From the NCBI GenBank assembly GCA_023078685.1, contig JALGAS010000008.1, positions 248,001 to 312,000 of the forward strand: 64,000 bases of DNA. The letters run 5' to 3'. The DNA comes from Neopestalotiopsis rosae (lineage: Eukaryota > Ascomycota > Sordariomycetes > Amphisphaeriales > Sporocadaceae). Positions within the stretch are counted from its first letter, which is position 1. The number at the start of each line of letters is the position of its first letter. A program made the translations under genes and the position numbers. Below, in pieces: positions 34,935 to 46,310 of this stretch. The notes under the pieces are model-generated. The model saw nothing but the letters and a program-made list of their open reading frames with translations. It was not told the origin of the DNA and made no database searches.

Positions 34935-37279
34935 ACTCGATAGTGTGAGGACAACGACGAGAATGGGAGAAGACTACTAGACAGATCAAATTGTCAAATT
35001 TCTTCCAGGAGCGGCATTTGGCTGGTGGAATGCTCGGCTCTCATGATGGCATTATATCGTTCAATGTTTGAATTGACGCAGGATCTTGTCACGGAGATGT
35101 AGTACTCGTTCCTACTATCTTGATTAAAGCAATAAAGTATTGGGTTATTAGCCGCCGAGCGTATTCGGCTAATGAGAAGACAAGGACGAATTGAAGCTGT
35201 CTGTCGCGACGCACTGCAACCACGTAGCTACATTTAAATAGCCGACAAGTTGTAGAAGCACATGGTGAAGATCGATCGTACCAATAAACAAGCCGCCCAC
35301 GAAAGGCCAAGGAGACGAGTATGCGGCAACGATACGGGACATGTTTTCGTGCGCCCGGGTCTGTTGTCTGGTTCATTAAAAAAGCCAGCAAGCATGAAGA
35401 ATGCCAAGACTAGGAAAGGCTCCTTCTACGCGTTTATAGCAATACTAGACTGCCTTCCAATTATGGACATCTGCCAGCGACATTGATGATCGCCGTTAAT
35501 ACAAAATCTGCCATTGCTTTGATACCGTAAGATCAACAGTCATAGGGCTGATAGCGGGCGGGCTGGTGGATGTGGCCGGTTAGGTGGCAGCATTCAAGGA
35601 CACGAGATGACTGTCGATCATCTGATATGGCCAGGGTGTACGCGGGTAGCATTCGTGTTCAGACCAAAGTTTCGAGTTCGAAATAAGGGCGAAGTGATTG
35701 CTCGGACGGGATCGACAGACATTGACAAGCAGCAAGCCATCATTCACGAGGAAACGTCGCGGAAGTCCGAGCTCTGACCTGACCCCTATGGGTGGTCCGC
35801 TTCTGACTCGATGCAAGCTTGGCGATGGTAGTCGCGATCACAAAGTGGCCCGGTGGCTCGGGCAAATGGTGGAAGGGCGTGCCTGTTGAAACGAGGAAAC
35901 ATGTAGGTTGGTTGAGCGAGCGAGCGAGCGATCTGACTTGTGCTGCAGGTCTTTCATGCTATGATTTCCAGAAGATGAGTCTCAGGTGAGTGAATTGATT
36001 TCTCGTCTTGTCTGATCAAAGGATGTGAAAGAGGATAAGATGCCATGCCACTACATGCAAGATTGCATTCTCGGCTGCGTCCAGTGACTCCTTCGCGGAA
36101 AGGAGCCTGTGGCTGGCTGGAGCTGGAGCTGGAGCCTACAGCATTTCCCAAGTGAATAATCTCCGCTTCATTCCCACCCAAGCTTGGTGAGCTAGGGCGC
36201 TAGACCCCGCCAGAATCCGAGAAACTGGGACGCTGTCGCACCTAAATCCCTGAGGGCTCAGGGGTTCGAGCTCGGCTGGATAGCCCACTAGACTGCATCA
36301 AGAGACTGTGCCGACACACAGCGCAATGGAAAGGAAAGGCGCCTCCAAAAACAGAGTTGTGTAATTCCCGTTTTCGAACATTCGCTAGGTTTATCCCGGG
36401 TCGTACCTGCATTAAGTCGGAAGATGCTGTCATTCTGAGCGAACAGGAAAATTTAAAGGTCTAAATGCAATTGCTGCTTCATCCAAATAAGGCAGGCATG
36501 TCCGTATTGCAATTCCACGTTCCACCGAGAGAAAGAGCCGCATTCAATGTTATCGAGGGAAGGACATCACTGGCTTCAGGTCAAAAACAATCCGATCTCT
36601 GTTTGACTTGGCTCACGGCGTGTAATCCAATTCCCATTGTGCGCTACCTTAGGTCTTGGTCATCTTTTGAATGATTAGCGTCGGTTGGTATCATGCCGCT
36701 TCCATTTCGCATTCAGGCGACACAGTTGTAAACTCATTCAACTGATATTGCCAGAGCAGTTTGGCGTTCAGGTTCAATGGGCCCATGCGACGGCAAGGCC
36801 TGATAACGTGAACATATTGATGCATTGTCGCCAAGCCAACCAAGCCAGCTATCCATAGCTTCAGGCTTTGAAATATTAACTTTTGACAGTAGGTAGTTTA
36901 CCAGAATCCTCGACCTTAATTTTTAAGCACAGTCCACCTACGCAGTGAGCTAATGAGGAGTTTTGACTTATCACGACCTCGACCTGAGCCGAGACGCCTC
37001 TTCCCATGCAAGCCATGATGGCTGCCCCTGCCGAGAAATTGACATCTCAGTGGAGGCTGTTTCTTTTTCGCCTTTGAGTGACCGTCTTGAGGAAGCTATC
37101 ACTGGTCACCAACTGATATGGGTGTCTGCCAATGTTTACATACAATTCCAACCAAAAGCAGATCTCGATTGAGTTGATCGGCCTCTAGTTGGCAGATACC
37201 CAGTTTTCTATCACCTCGACACGCAAGCGATATATATAGCGGGACTTGGAAAGCTCTGCTCGCGTCGTCGTCGTTGCTG
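34935..37279. other. Intergenic region upstream of the GH28 gene
   Basis: About 2.3 kb. Holds the GH28 promoter and small simple repeats: (GAGC)n near 35914-35930 and GGAGCT triplet-like repeats near 36118-36135. No gene recognised. Confidence 0.5.
37231..37238 (+). promoter_or_regulatory. Possible TATA box before a small hypothetical gene
   Basis: TATATATA ends 41 bp before the ATG at 37280. The distance is close to ideal only if the leader is very short. Confidence 0.3.
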
Positions 37280-37761
37280 ATGACGAGTCGGGGTTCATCT
37301 CGCTGGGAACTCGATCCATTCATCAGCGATAGCCCGTCTGCCAGGTTGGATCCTTCATCCCATGGCAAGGTCGGTGATGAGAGATGGGGGAGCTTGATTT
37401 TCTTATTAAACCACCTACAATATCATTTCTGCGCTGAGCCGGGACCTGTCTGCTCTCGGGGTCTGCGACAGAGATGGAAATCAGTTCACCTGTCAGTGGA
37501 TATACACCAAGGAATATGCCACTCAGCGCTTCCACATTTCCTGGAATCGTGTCTCCACCAGTGACCTCGGCACCAAGGGAATCCTGGGAACCTAACAGGG
37601 ACCTGCTCAGCCCACAGCCCGTTGAGAATGCGAACGACTTATTTTCAAGCCTGCAAGCCTGGACCAATTCGAATACTACGGATACCAGCCAAGCACCAGC
37701 GTCTCATGATGCTGGGCGAGGGCGGCGCGATGGCCGTGACGGCGCAGTTGGTGGGTCTTGA
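37280..37761 (+). CDS. Hypothetical small disordered protein
   Basis: Tentative two-exon model: 37280-37373 and 37472-37761, with an intron having a GTGATG donor and a GCGACAG acceptor, giving 127 residues. The product is rich in Ser, Pro, Thr and Asn (for example PLSASTFPGIVSPPVTSAPR) and ends in an Arg/Gly/Asp-rich tail (GRGRRDGRDGAVGG). Support is limited to protein-like composition across the join and a TATA-like element upstream. I recognise no family. It could equally be a chance open frame or part of a longer gene with a further exon. Confidence 0.28.
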
Positions 37762-38772
37762 ATGCGCTAAAAGAGAAAAGAAAAGCAACGATTCAAATTC
37801 TCTGACCTGACCAACCTTGGCACATTGCGCAAATTGTTTTCGTTCTCTTCTTTCGACAGTGTCGTTTGTCTACATACCTAGGTATTCATTTTGTTGATCT
37901 TTGTCCCGGCCAGACATCGTCAAAGTATATCATACACTTGGTACAGCGGCTACCTGCTGCTATTCTCATCAACTTTCTTGTGTGATCGGCAAAGGGCCGT
38001 TGAAGGGTCGACACCGGACTGCCATGGGCCTGCCAATCTACACGTCACGAATGTTAGCTTGTCTCCATATCCAGCTCGCTGCGCCGAGAGACCACCCCTA
38101 GTCCGGAGAGGCAGCAAGCCGGACTCTCATCGCCTTGATGTTCTAAAACGAAAAGCCCTAGCACTGCAGCTCTACTGTGTACTACGACGCCTACTGCTAT
38201 TACTGCTTCTGGGAATTATACATACTTCTCCGCAAAGCCGCCCCCTATTCCTATTCCTGTTCTCGACACCTTTTTTAGAGTTCACACCAAGAGCCAAGTC
38301 CTTGGGCCTGTCCAGAGTGTCCGGTGAGTCGGGGACTCGGATCGACGCGGATTGGACGCCCATTTTCTTGTCTTTAGACCCTCGCCCTCGCCAAGTCGCA
38401 TAGTCGGAACTCGAACGCATTCTTCACTTGCAAATTCACTCTCTCCCTCCCCAGCTTTCTTTCTAGGGAAAGGTCTTGAAACAACCTCGGCTGGTGTCCG
38501 AGAAGATATTTGGAACTCGCATTTCCACAAATTTTCACAACAGGCAGGGCCAATTCCATTTTGGCTTTACACACTCTCTTACCAAAGGCAGCGACGTTTT
38601 GGTTGCGCGAGTCCTGTCGCACACTCTTTTGTAACCCACCCACTCACTTTAGAAAACACTTGATCCCAGTCCCGGGTCTTTCCACGATTCGGACTTGCGT
38701 TCCTTCGATAACATATTGTCTTCGCAAACGATTTTCTTCTCCAACGATTGCGACGAGTTAGGTGACGTAATC
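37762..38772. other. Promoter and leader of the OPT transporter gene
   Basis: About 1 kb, with pyrimidine-rich stretches at about 38190-38280 and 38420-38470, typical of fungal promoters and leaders. Open frames here are short and without motifs. Confidence 0.45.
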
Positions 38773-41307
38773 ATGGGGTTCGCGTTCCGTAGCAAGGGCA
38801 GCGCTGCTCCGGCCGATGAGTCTGCCTCAACCGCTACCGGTATTGCTATTGAGATCGGCGGGGAGGAGGTCCACCCGGAGGCCGGCCTGCGGAAGTTCAA
38901 GCGCATTCACAAATGGGATCCTCATCTGGATGTTCAAAAACTAGACGACGTTGACCATGTGCTGGCTACTGGAGATATCGAGAAAGAAGCTGCCGTCGAG
39001 GGCGCTCTGTTGGTCGAGGATTCGCCGTACCCCGAAGTGCGTGCTGCTGTAAGTACATACCTAGCCACCGACCAAGGACAGTCATCACCGTGCCAGAGCC
39101 TGACATTTCGACCAGGTCCATAACACCGATGACAGCGACCTTCCGGTAAACACAATTCGTGCTTGGGTAATTGGATCCGTCCTCTGTACCGTCGTTGCCG
39201 CTTGCAATATCTTACTCGGGCTGCGCCGTTCTCCCACTACCATCTCGGCCACTGTCGTACAGCTCATCGCCTATCCCATTGGACGAGGATGGCACGCAGT
39301 GGTCCCATGCAAGACCTTCAGTGTCTTTGGTTATGATCTCGAGCTTAACCCTGGACCGTTTAATGTAAAGGAACACACACTCATCACCATGATGACGGCT
39401 GCCGGCGCCACGGTCAGCTACGCCATTGACATCCTCCTGGCCCAGGAGATTTTCTACAACCAATATTTCGGCTGGGGATTTCAAATTTTATTGATCATCT
39501 CAACTCAGGCCATGGGCCTCGGACTAGCTGGTGCCCTTCGTCGCTTCTTGGTCCAGCCAGCCGCCATGGTGTGGCCTGCCAACCTCATCTTCACTACCGT
39601 CATGAATTCGCTGCACGACCATTCGCCTTCGGACCCATCGACAACTAATGGCTGGCGGATCGGTCGATTCAAATTCTTCCTCATCGTTGCGCTCTGCACA
39701 TTCTGCTACGAGTGGATCCCCCAGGTCATGGCAACATTCCTCCAAATGTTTACCTTTATCTGTTGGATCGCGCCAGAGAGCGTCGTGATCAACCAGGTAT
39801 TTGGCGGTCAGACCGGTCTAGGTCTTGTACCCATCTCTTTCGACTGGAGCGTCATCACTGGATTCTTACTCAGTCCCCTCCAGACGCCTGCGTTTGCTAT
39901 CTTGAACGTTGGCGCTGGCATTCTGTTCATGATGGTGGGATGCATCGGCCTTGCATATGCCGGGCCCGACTTCATGAAATACCTGCCCATCAGTGCCAAC
40001 TCCAACTTTGATCACTTTGGCCAGTCATACAACATCAGCCGCATTCTGACCGACGAGTATACCTTCAACCAGGAAGCTTATGAGGAGTACTCGCCTTTGA
40101 TGCTCGGGCCGGCCTTTTCGCTGAGTTATGGCATGTCATTTGCCACGCTTGCTTCGACTGTTGTTCATGTTGCCCTTTTCTACGGCCGGGATATCCTTGC
40201 CCGTGCTCGCAATGCTCGATTTGAGGAGGGTGACGTCCATTTGAAGCTGATGCGCAGGTACAAGGAAGCGCCTGGGTGGTGGTTCCTCGTCGTCTTCGTC
40301 ATCAGCTTTACATTTGGCATGATTGCCTCGCAAGTCTGGCAAACGCACCTGACGTGGTGGGCATACATCCTCTGCGTCGTCATTGGTGTCGTCTTCATCC
40401 TGCCTGTCGGTGTCATTCAGGCTGTGACCAACCAGCAGGCCGGTCTGAATGTAATTACTGAAATGGTCGTGGGCTACATGACGCCCGGTCGGCCAGTCGC
40501 CATGATGCTTTTCAAGAGTTGGGGATATATGATTGCAGGCAATGGTCTTGTCTATGGTACGTTTCTCTGGAATAAGTGATTGGATTATGGGTGAACGCTT
40601 TGCTGACTTACGATGCAGTTTCTGACATGAAAATCGGCCACTATATGAAGATTCCGCCCAGAACCATGTTTGCTGCGCAGCTCTTCGCCGTGATTTGGCT
40701 ATCCATTGTCCAGGTCTCCGTCTACAACTTCCTGCTAGGCAATATCGACGGCATATGCACCTCAACACAACCCAATGGATTGACGTGTCCCCATGCCAAG
40801 ACGTTCTACAACGCCTCGGTCATTTGGGGTCTATTGGGTCCAGCCAAGATGTTTGGCATCGGTCAGCTCTACTCATGGGTCAACTGGTTCTGGCTAATCG
40901 GCGCCGGCCTTCCCGTGATTCAGTATTTCCTGGCTATGCGCTACCCTCGAAGCTTTCTGCGATATGTTTTCTTCCCTGCCATTTTTGGTGCCGCCGGTAT
41001 GATTCCGCCCGCAACCACGTGGTACCTTGGCCAATGGGTCATTGTTGGCTTGGTCTTCAACTACGTTATCAAGAGACGATACTTTGGCTGGTGGACACGC
41101 TACAACTATGTGCTGTCTGGCGCACTCGATATCGGCACAGCCCTGTGCATCGTGGTTTCGGCCCTCGCCCTTGGCCTGAGCGGCGCCACCTTTCCCGACT
41201 GGTGGGGGAATCTCGTATGGCAGCAGAACCTCGATAGCGAGGGGACGGCCGTGACAAAAGTGCTGCCTGATGATGGGTCATTCTTTGGGCCAAGCCAATG
41301 GAGCTAG
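38773..41307 (+). CDS. OPT-family oligopeptide transporter (Isp4-like)
   Basis: Three exons, 38773-39048, 39116-40556 and 40619-41307, encode 801 residues, the normal size for the family. OPT proteins are proton-coupled plasma-membrane importers of tetra/penta-peptides, glutathione or metal chelates. The hydrophilic N terminus (about 110 residues, with EDSPYPEVRAAV just before the first membrane segment) leads to about 14-16 hydrophobic segments. Family signatures visible are NPGPFNVKEHTLITMM (about 195-210), NQVFGG, ISFDWSVITGF, SPLQTPAFAILNVG and KIGHYMKIPPRTMFAAQ. The last is the well-conserved OPT loop, formed just after intron 2. The first ATG in the spliced frame is used. It lies upstream of a Git1-like permease and an MFS pseudogene, so this is a transporter-rich stretch. 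Nutrient peptide uptake is the family-based expectation. Confidence 0.92.
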
Positions 41308-42900
41308 ACGAGACGTAAGAAGGATGACACGACATGACACGCCGAAACGAAATTACGGACTTTGTACCGGCCATCGATTACCAAAGTAACGCAACCATCT
41401 TGATTATACCTACCAAGGAGCCTGGCAAGTCGTGTTTTATTAGTAGTAGATATATACCCCATTTATTTTTTCGAAATACTGCCAGGGCTGTAGGGTATTG
41501 GATCTAGGGGTTTCTGTTTAGTTTGAATTGATGGCTGCATAGTACAAATTCATATCACTCTTAAATATGGAATGAATGTGTGAAAACTCTTATTTGATGC
41601 AACATGACGATTTGAGAGGTTGAGAAGAAGGCTCCATCAACGGAGACACGTGCAAAAGACGTGCCGAGACCCGACCGGCATATAGCTTCCGGTAGAGCGT
41701 GCGACCCGAAGAATTGGATCATGCAATGTCTAGGTAGGGACTGTATAGATACGGAGCCGATCCTATCAGTCACTAACGCTCAGTGGAATCCTTCGTGTTG
41801 TAGCCGCATGACGACAAAAGCTTGAACTGTGCACGTGGGCAAAGTGGTGAGAATTATTGGAGTTTAGGCAGTCAATTCAGAAGAGACCATGTCGGGAACC
41901 CGTCCGATGAACCAAGTGGGGTGCCCCAAGCCGGGAGGCGCCACTGGCGGCTACTCACATTTGCTGTCTCTTTTCTTGGCAGGGCAGAGCAGATCAACTT
42001 GTACCAATCGGCTTCGATTTGCGCCTTGGCTGAGCCTGGCAATCCAAGGATGTAAACGTGTGAGATGGTATGAGGAAAATGCAACAGGCTTCAATGCTAC
42101 CGAACCATTCCGCCATCATTCAAGTTTCCAACAGCCTGGTTTACTGCAACCGAATTGCGCAGAAAACTGGAGACGTTGTGCCATAACGGGCCAACACGTG
42201 CTGCTTCCAGTGGGCACGGCGACTTTTTGAATGGGCGCATGCCCATGGATTCGGGTTCTTATAGACCCAAAAGAGACCAGAGGAAAGATGGGGCCCGTTG
42301 AGATCTTGAAAGATACCAGGATGTCGAGTGCAAGTATCTCCAAGTATCTTCCCCCACAGGTAGCGGCCTAGGTGACTATCTGGTATGCACTCGGGCCAGG
42401 AATCTGCTCCAAATTTTGGGTTTTCCTGCGCAGTCCTTACCTCAATGAGAATGATGCTGCTTCTGTATGCCTGCCATCATAAACAACTCTCGGCCAACTT
42501 GCCGTAGTCGGCAATGCAGCTCCTCCTGCACAGACAGAGCATGGGTTTGCAGCATCCTCGCATGTAGTCATGGACTAGACCCTGATCTCGCCTGTCCACG
42601 TGCCTGTGTAACCCAGGCCAGCGGAAACATTGAGGTCCAGTATTTAACTTCGTTCGTCTGCACATTTTCCTCTCTTTTCACGTCGAGAGAAACCCAAACC
42701 ATTTCGATCTCGTGAGATACGTTTTGTTTTCGTCCCGAGTCGTACTGTGCTTTTCGAGTGAGGGCATCAGCCGCCGACTGAATAGAAGCCTTGGCCGAGT
42801 TAAGACTCCGTCTTGCGTTCCGTCGCCCTCCCGCAGTGGTGAATCCAGTACGGGCATAAGCCTGGATTACATATCAAGTATATCGAAGAGGATCTAGACA
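41308..42900. other. Intergenic region between the OPT and Git1-like genes
   Basis: About 1.6 kb, containing the OPT 3' flank and the Git1-like promoter. The last 200 bp is a pyrimidine-rich leader. No gene recognised. Confidence 0.5.
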
Positions 42901-44719
42901 ATGACAGACCAAGACATTGAACGGGCTTCTGCCTCTGCACAAGCCGCGGAAAAGCATGCAGACGTTGTGTCGCCAGATGCTGTCACGGCCGTCGACTCAA
43001 AAGACCCCGCAGCGCCGTCGGCACAGGTAACGGGGAAGCGACAGAAACTATCCGATCTCTTCACCATCATTGCTGCCGGTGCTGGCTTGGCTTCGGATGG
43101 GTAAGTCCCATGTCTAATATTGACTAGTGGTTTTCTTATTCTTGAGACAGTGACTAATAACTATTCAAGATACCAGAACAACTTGATGTGGGTAGAAGAC
43201 TATCAAGAAGCGTGCACATGATGTCGCTTTACTGACTTTTGGAATGCAGGACCATGCTCAATGTGCTGTTCACCCAAAAGTACCCCGACGTTTATACCTC
43301 GGCAGTGAAGACACAGGTCTCGAATGCCCTTCTCGTGGGCGAAGTTCTCGGCCAAGTCGTAGTCGGCGTCACCTGCGATTACCTGGGACGCAAGTTCGCC
43401 ATTGTTCTCACCACCCTCATGGTCATCCTCGGCGGAATTCTCGCCACTGCTGCTCATGGAACGACCACGCTCGGCATGTTTTGGATGCTGACCGTGGCTC
43501 GCGGCATCGTGGGCTTTGGCGCCGGCGGCGAGTACCCTGCTGCCTCGACCAGCGCCAGCGAGTCCGCCAACGAGCGTACCCTGCGAAACCGGGGACCCAT
43601 CTTCGTCTTGGTCACCAACCTGCCTCTGTCCTTTGGCGGCCCGCTGGCCGTTATTGTCTTCCTCATTGTCATCTCGGCTGCCGGAGTCACGCACCTCTCG
43701 ACGGTATGGCGGGTTTGCTTTGGAATCGGCTGCATCATTCCGCTCGTTGTCTTTTACTTTCGAATCAAGATGCTCAATTCGAAGCTCTATCGTAGAGGCG
43801 CCATCAAGAAAAGAGTCCCATATCTCCTCGTTCTCAGGTACTATTGGAAGGATTTGATTGGTACGGCAGGAGCCTGGTTTTTATACGACTTTGTTAGTCA
43901 GCTTAAATTCTTTTCATCAGTACTGATACTGACTGCTATTAGATTACCTTCCCCAATGGCGTTTTCTCTGTAAGTGTCGCTCGATTGGCTATGTCTTCTT
44001 GACGTTTCTACCGGATAGGTCTATTATCTTTCAATATTTCCTTTGCTAATCAAGGTCATTATAAGGGTACAATCATTTCCAGTGTCGTCAAGAACTCGGA
44101 CATTGTCAAGACTGCAGAGTACCAGCTCCTACTGGGTGCCATCTCCCTCCCGGGCGTTTTCATTGGTGCTCTCCTGTGTAACAAGATTGGCCGCCGCAAC
44201 ACCATGATGGTCGGATTCAGTGGCTACCTTGTTTTTGGGCTCATCATCGGCTGTGCCTATGATCAAATCACCAAGATCATTCCCCTTTTCGTCGTCTTCT
44301 ACGGTCTCATGCAATCGTCCGGAAATCTGGGACCTGGAGATATGCTCGGCCTCATTAGCAGCGAGTCCTACGCCACTGCCGTCCGCGGCACGTGCTACGG
44401 CCTCTCGGCCGCCATTGGTAAAGTTGGTGCCGCCGTGGGCACCGAAGCCTTTACTCCGATCCAGACCAACCTGGGTAAGCGGTGGACGTTCATAATTGCG
44501 GCTATTTGCGGTATTACCGGCGTTGTAGTGACACGAATCTTTGTGCGCGACCTCCGTGGCGAGGATCTGAGGGAGGAGGACGAGAGGTTCAGGGCCTATC
44601 TCATTGCGAATGGCTGGGACGGAGAGATGGGAGAGGAAGATCTCAAGGGGCTCGCGCAGGAAGGAGTTGAGCCGGGGCTAGTAGCAGAGGTCGAGCACGA
44701 AAAGGGCTTGAAGCACTGA
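42901..44719 (+). CDS. Git1/Pho84-like MFS permease (glycerophosphodiester or phosphate type)
   Basis: Five exons: 42901-43100, 43170-43187, 43250-43892, 43943-43969 and 44066-44719, encoding 513 residues. Exon 2 is only 18 bp and exon 4 only 27 bp. Both are needed to rebuild the conserved first membrane segment (LASDGYQNNLMTMLNVLF) and the mid-protein loop (FLYDFITFPNGVFSGTIISS). MFS motif A is DYLGRK (about residue 115). GIVGFGAGGEYPAASTSASE (about 155-174) is the Git1/Pho84 subgroup signature. Git1 relatives import glycerophosphoinositol or glycerophosphocholine with protons, and Pho84 relatives import phosphate. The sequence favours the Git1 side by eye, which is not decisive. The N-terminal 50 residues are soluble, as is the acidic C-terminal tail. 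Confidence 0.87.
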
Positions 44720-45258
44720 TGTAGTGGTCGCCCACATGTAATCAGTGGGGTGTTGTCAGACTGGTGGTATCGTCATAATTCATGGATCAGAGTACTCAGA
44801 CTAGAACCATCGAACGAAGCATATACGTGCTCATACTGACGGGAATATCGTAAACTTCTGCCGTTGCGACATGGTCAATTGCAATAGCTGTGCAAAAAAT
44901 ACTATGCTCTGCCTTCTACAAACTCCTAGTTCACGGAGTGACCATCAGTTCACTTCAATTGCTCTCTTCCTTTCATAGTTTCAACCACGGTCTGAGCCCT
45001 AGTGGGTAAAGATCTTTGGTGTCTCCTCCCTTGCCTCATACCAACTCAGGAAAGTTCCTAGATGCGGTCGCCAAGATTCATTCTACGCACAAATCACAAC
45101 GCCAATTTGAATACTCAGATATTAGCCACGCCTGAAGGGATCAAGGAAGACTGATACACAAATGACTGGCAGCAAATCGGCATGATCAGTTGTCTAAAGG
45201 CTGAGGAAGTACTTTGGCTTGAAGGACAGACAGCTTTGAGTAGCCAAAAGACTGAGTA
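44720..45258. other. Intergenic region between convergent genes
   Basis: About 540 bp between the stop of the Git1-like gene and the 3' end of the MFS pseudogene. No feature recognised. Confidence 0.5.
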
Positions 45259-46310
45259 TTACACGTCCGAAGTGCCCTCGCTCACCAGACCTTTGGCTCT
45301 ATGTAGACCTTCGTAGAACCGTCTTTCTTCAAATACACGAGTGTCGTCTGCGTAAACCGTCTTACCATGCCGCCGCGCCTCATTCATAATGCGACGGACC
45401 CGAAGCACATCATATTCAGTGTTCCGAGTGAGCCACCAGGTCTAGATATTGCTCGCAAACCCAGCAATAATGGTTGAACCTGCAATGGCAAAACTGGTCT
45501 TGTAGCCATTGGACGCGAAACGGGACTGGAACAGCTGCGGCCCAATGATGCCACCGAGCTGGGCAATTCCGCTCTGCAGCCCGAGGGTGGATGCAGTACC
45601 AGTTGAGCCGGACATGGTGGCTGATCTCCAAGCCCAGAAGGGGATGAAGTATATCTGATAGAAAAGAGAGCCGAGTATGCAAGTAATGTAGATACCGACA
45701 TGACTGCTGATAGTGAAGAAGAGCACAAAGCAAGTGACCATGCCAGCAATTATGACCCTGACTTGAGCATTAACGAGGTGTTGATGATTGGTAGCAATAG
45801 GGATTTACTCGCATTATCATCGCCAGTCTGGCGCTTCAAAGATGACATAGGAAATCTTGGTAGAGGTAAGTGATCTATTCCACCAGACACGGGTGTCAGT
45901 TCAAGACTTACACCATAAATGGACGCAACCCAGTTGTATTCGTCCGAACTCATTCCCAACTCGATAATGATATTATTGGGCTGCCCCATTTGGAGTACCC
46001 TGATACTGGCAGCATTGTTTGTATCGATCTGTGTGTTAGTTAAGCACTTCTGATACATTCAAGCTCTAATCATGCGGATCCTACTTAACGACTTGATCAT
46101 GTACATGTGACCAATAAGTACGAAAAAATGCCGGCTCACTTTTCTCATGATTCGTCTCTCCTCGTCCGGATCGAAAGTTGCTAGAAACTGAGCCTTGGCC
46201 TCTGGATCCTCGCGCAAATTACCGACTTGGGCTCTCGAAACAGTTGCGTCGGCCTGTTTCTTGCTGGACGTTGCTACATCATGGCTGATCTCAGCCTGAT
46301 TGAATTTACA
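45259..46310 (-). pseudogene. Broken Dal5/allantoate-permease-like MFS gene
   Basis: Minus strand. The N-terminal part is readable: DPDEERRIMRKVSRHFFVLI, then MYMIKSL. An intron follows, then 46028-45912 (DTNNAASIRVLQMG to DEYNWVASIYG). Another intron (45856-45911) leads to ISYVIFEAP, an excellent family match. After FEAP the reading is lost and in-frame stops appear. It resumes at about 45780 with the last membrane segments (VTCFVLFFTISSHVGIY, FYQIYFIPFWAWRSATMSG, GIAQLGGIIGPQLFQS), so roughly half of the protein (central segments) is deleted. A TAG interrupts ASNI and TWWLTRNTEYDVLRVRR at about 45440. The tail then continues cleanly to a stop at 45259. The first exon joins one base out of frame and I find no clean start codon. 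Members are 12-segment vitamin/ureide/dipeptide carriers. Confidence 0.85.

Noticed and set aside
36255..36300. Possible tRNA T-arm (GGTTCGAGC)
   Set aside because: No matching acceptor, D or anticodon stems could be folded around it.
37891..38403. 170-codon open frame ahead of the OPT gene
   Set aside because: Leu/Ser-rich translation of a pyrimidine-rich leader. No conserved feature, and it stops before the OPT start.
40136..40768. 210-codon open frame on the minus strand
   Set aside because: Antisense to the OPT transporter and crosses its intron. No domain.
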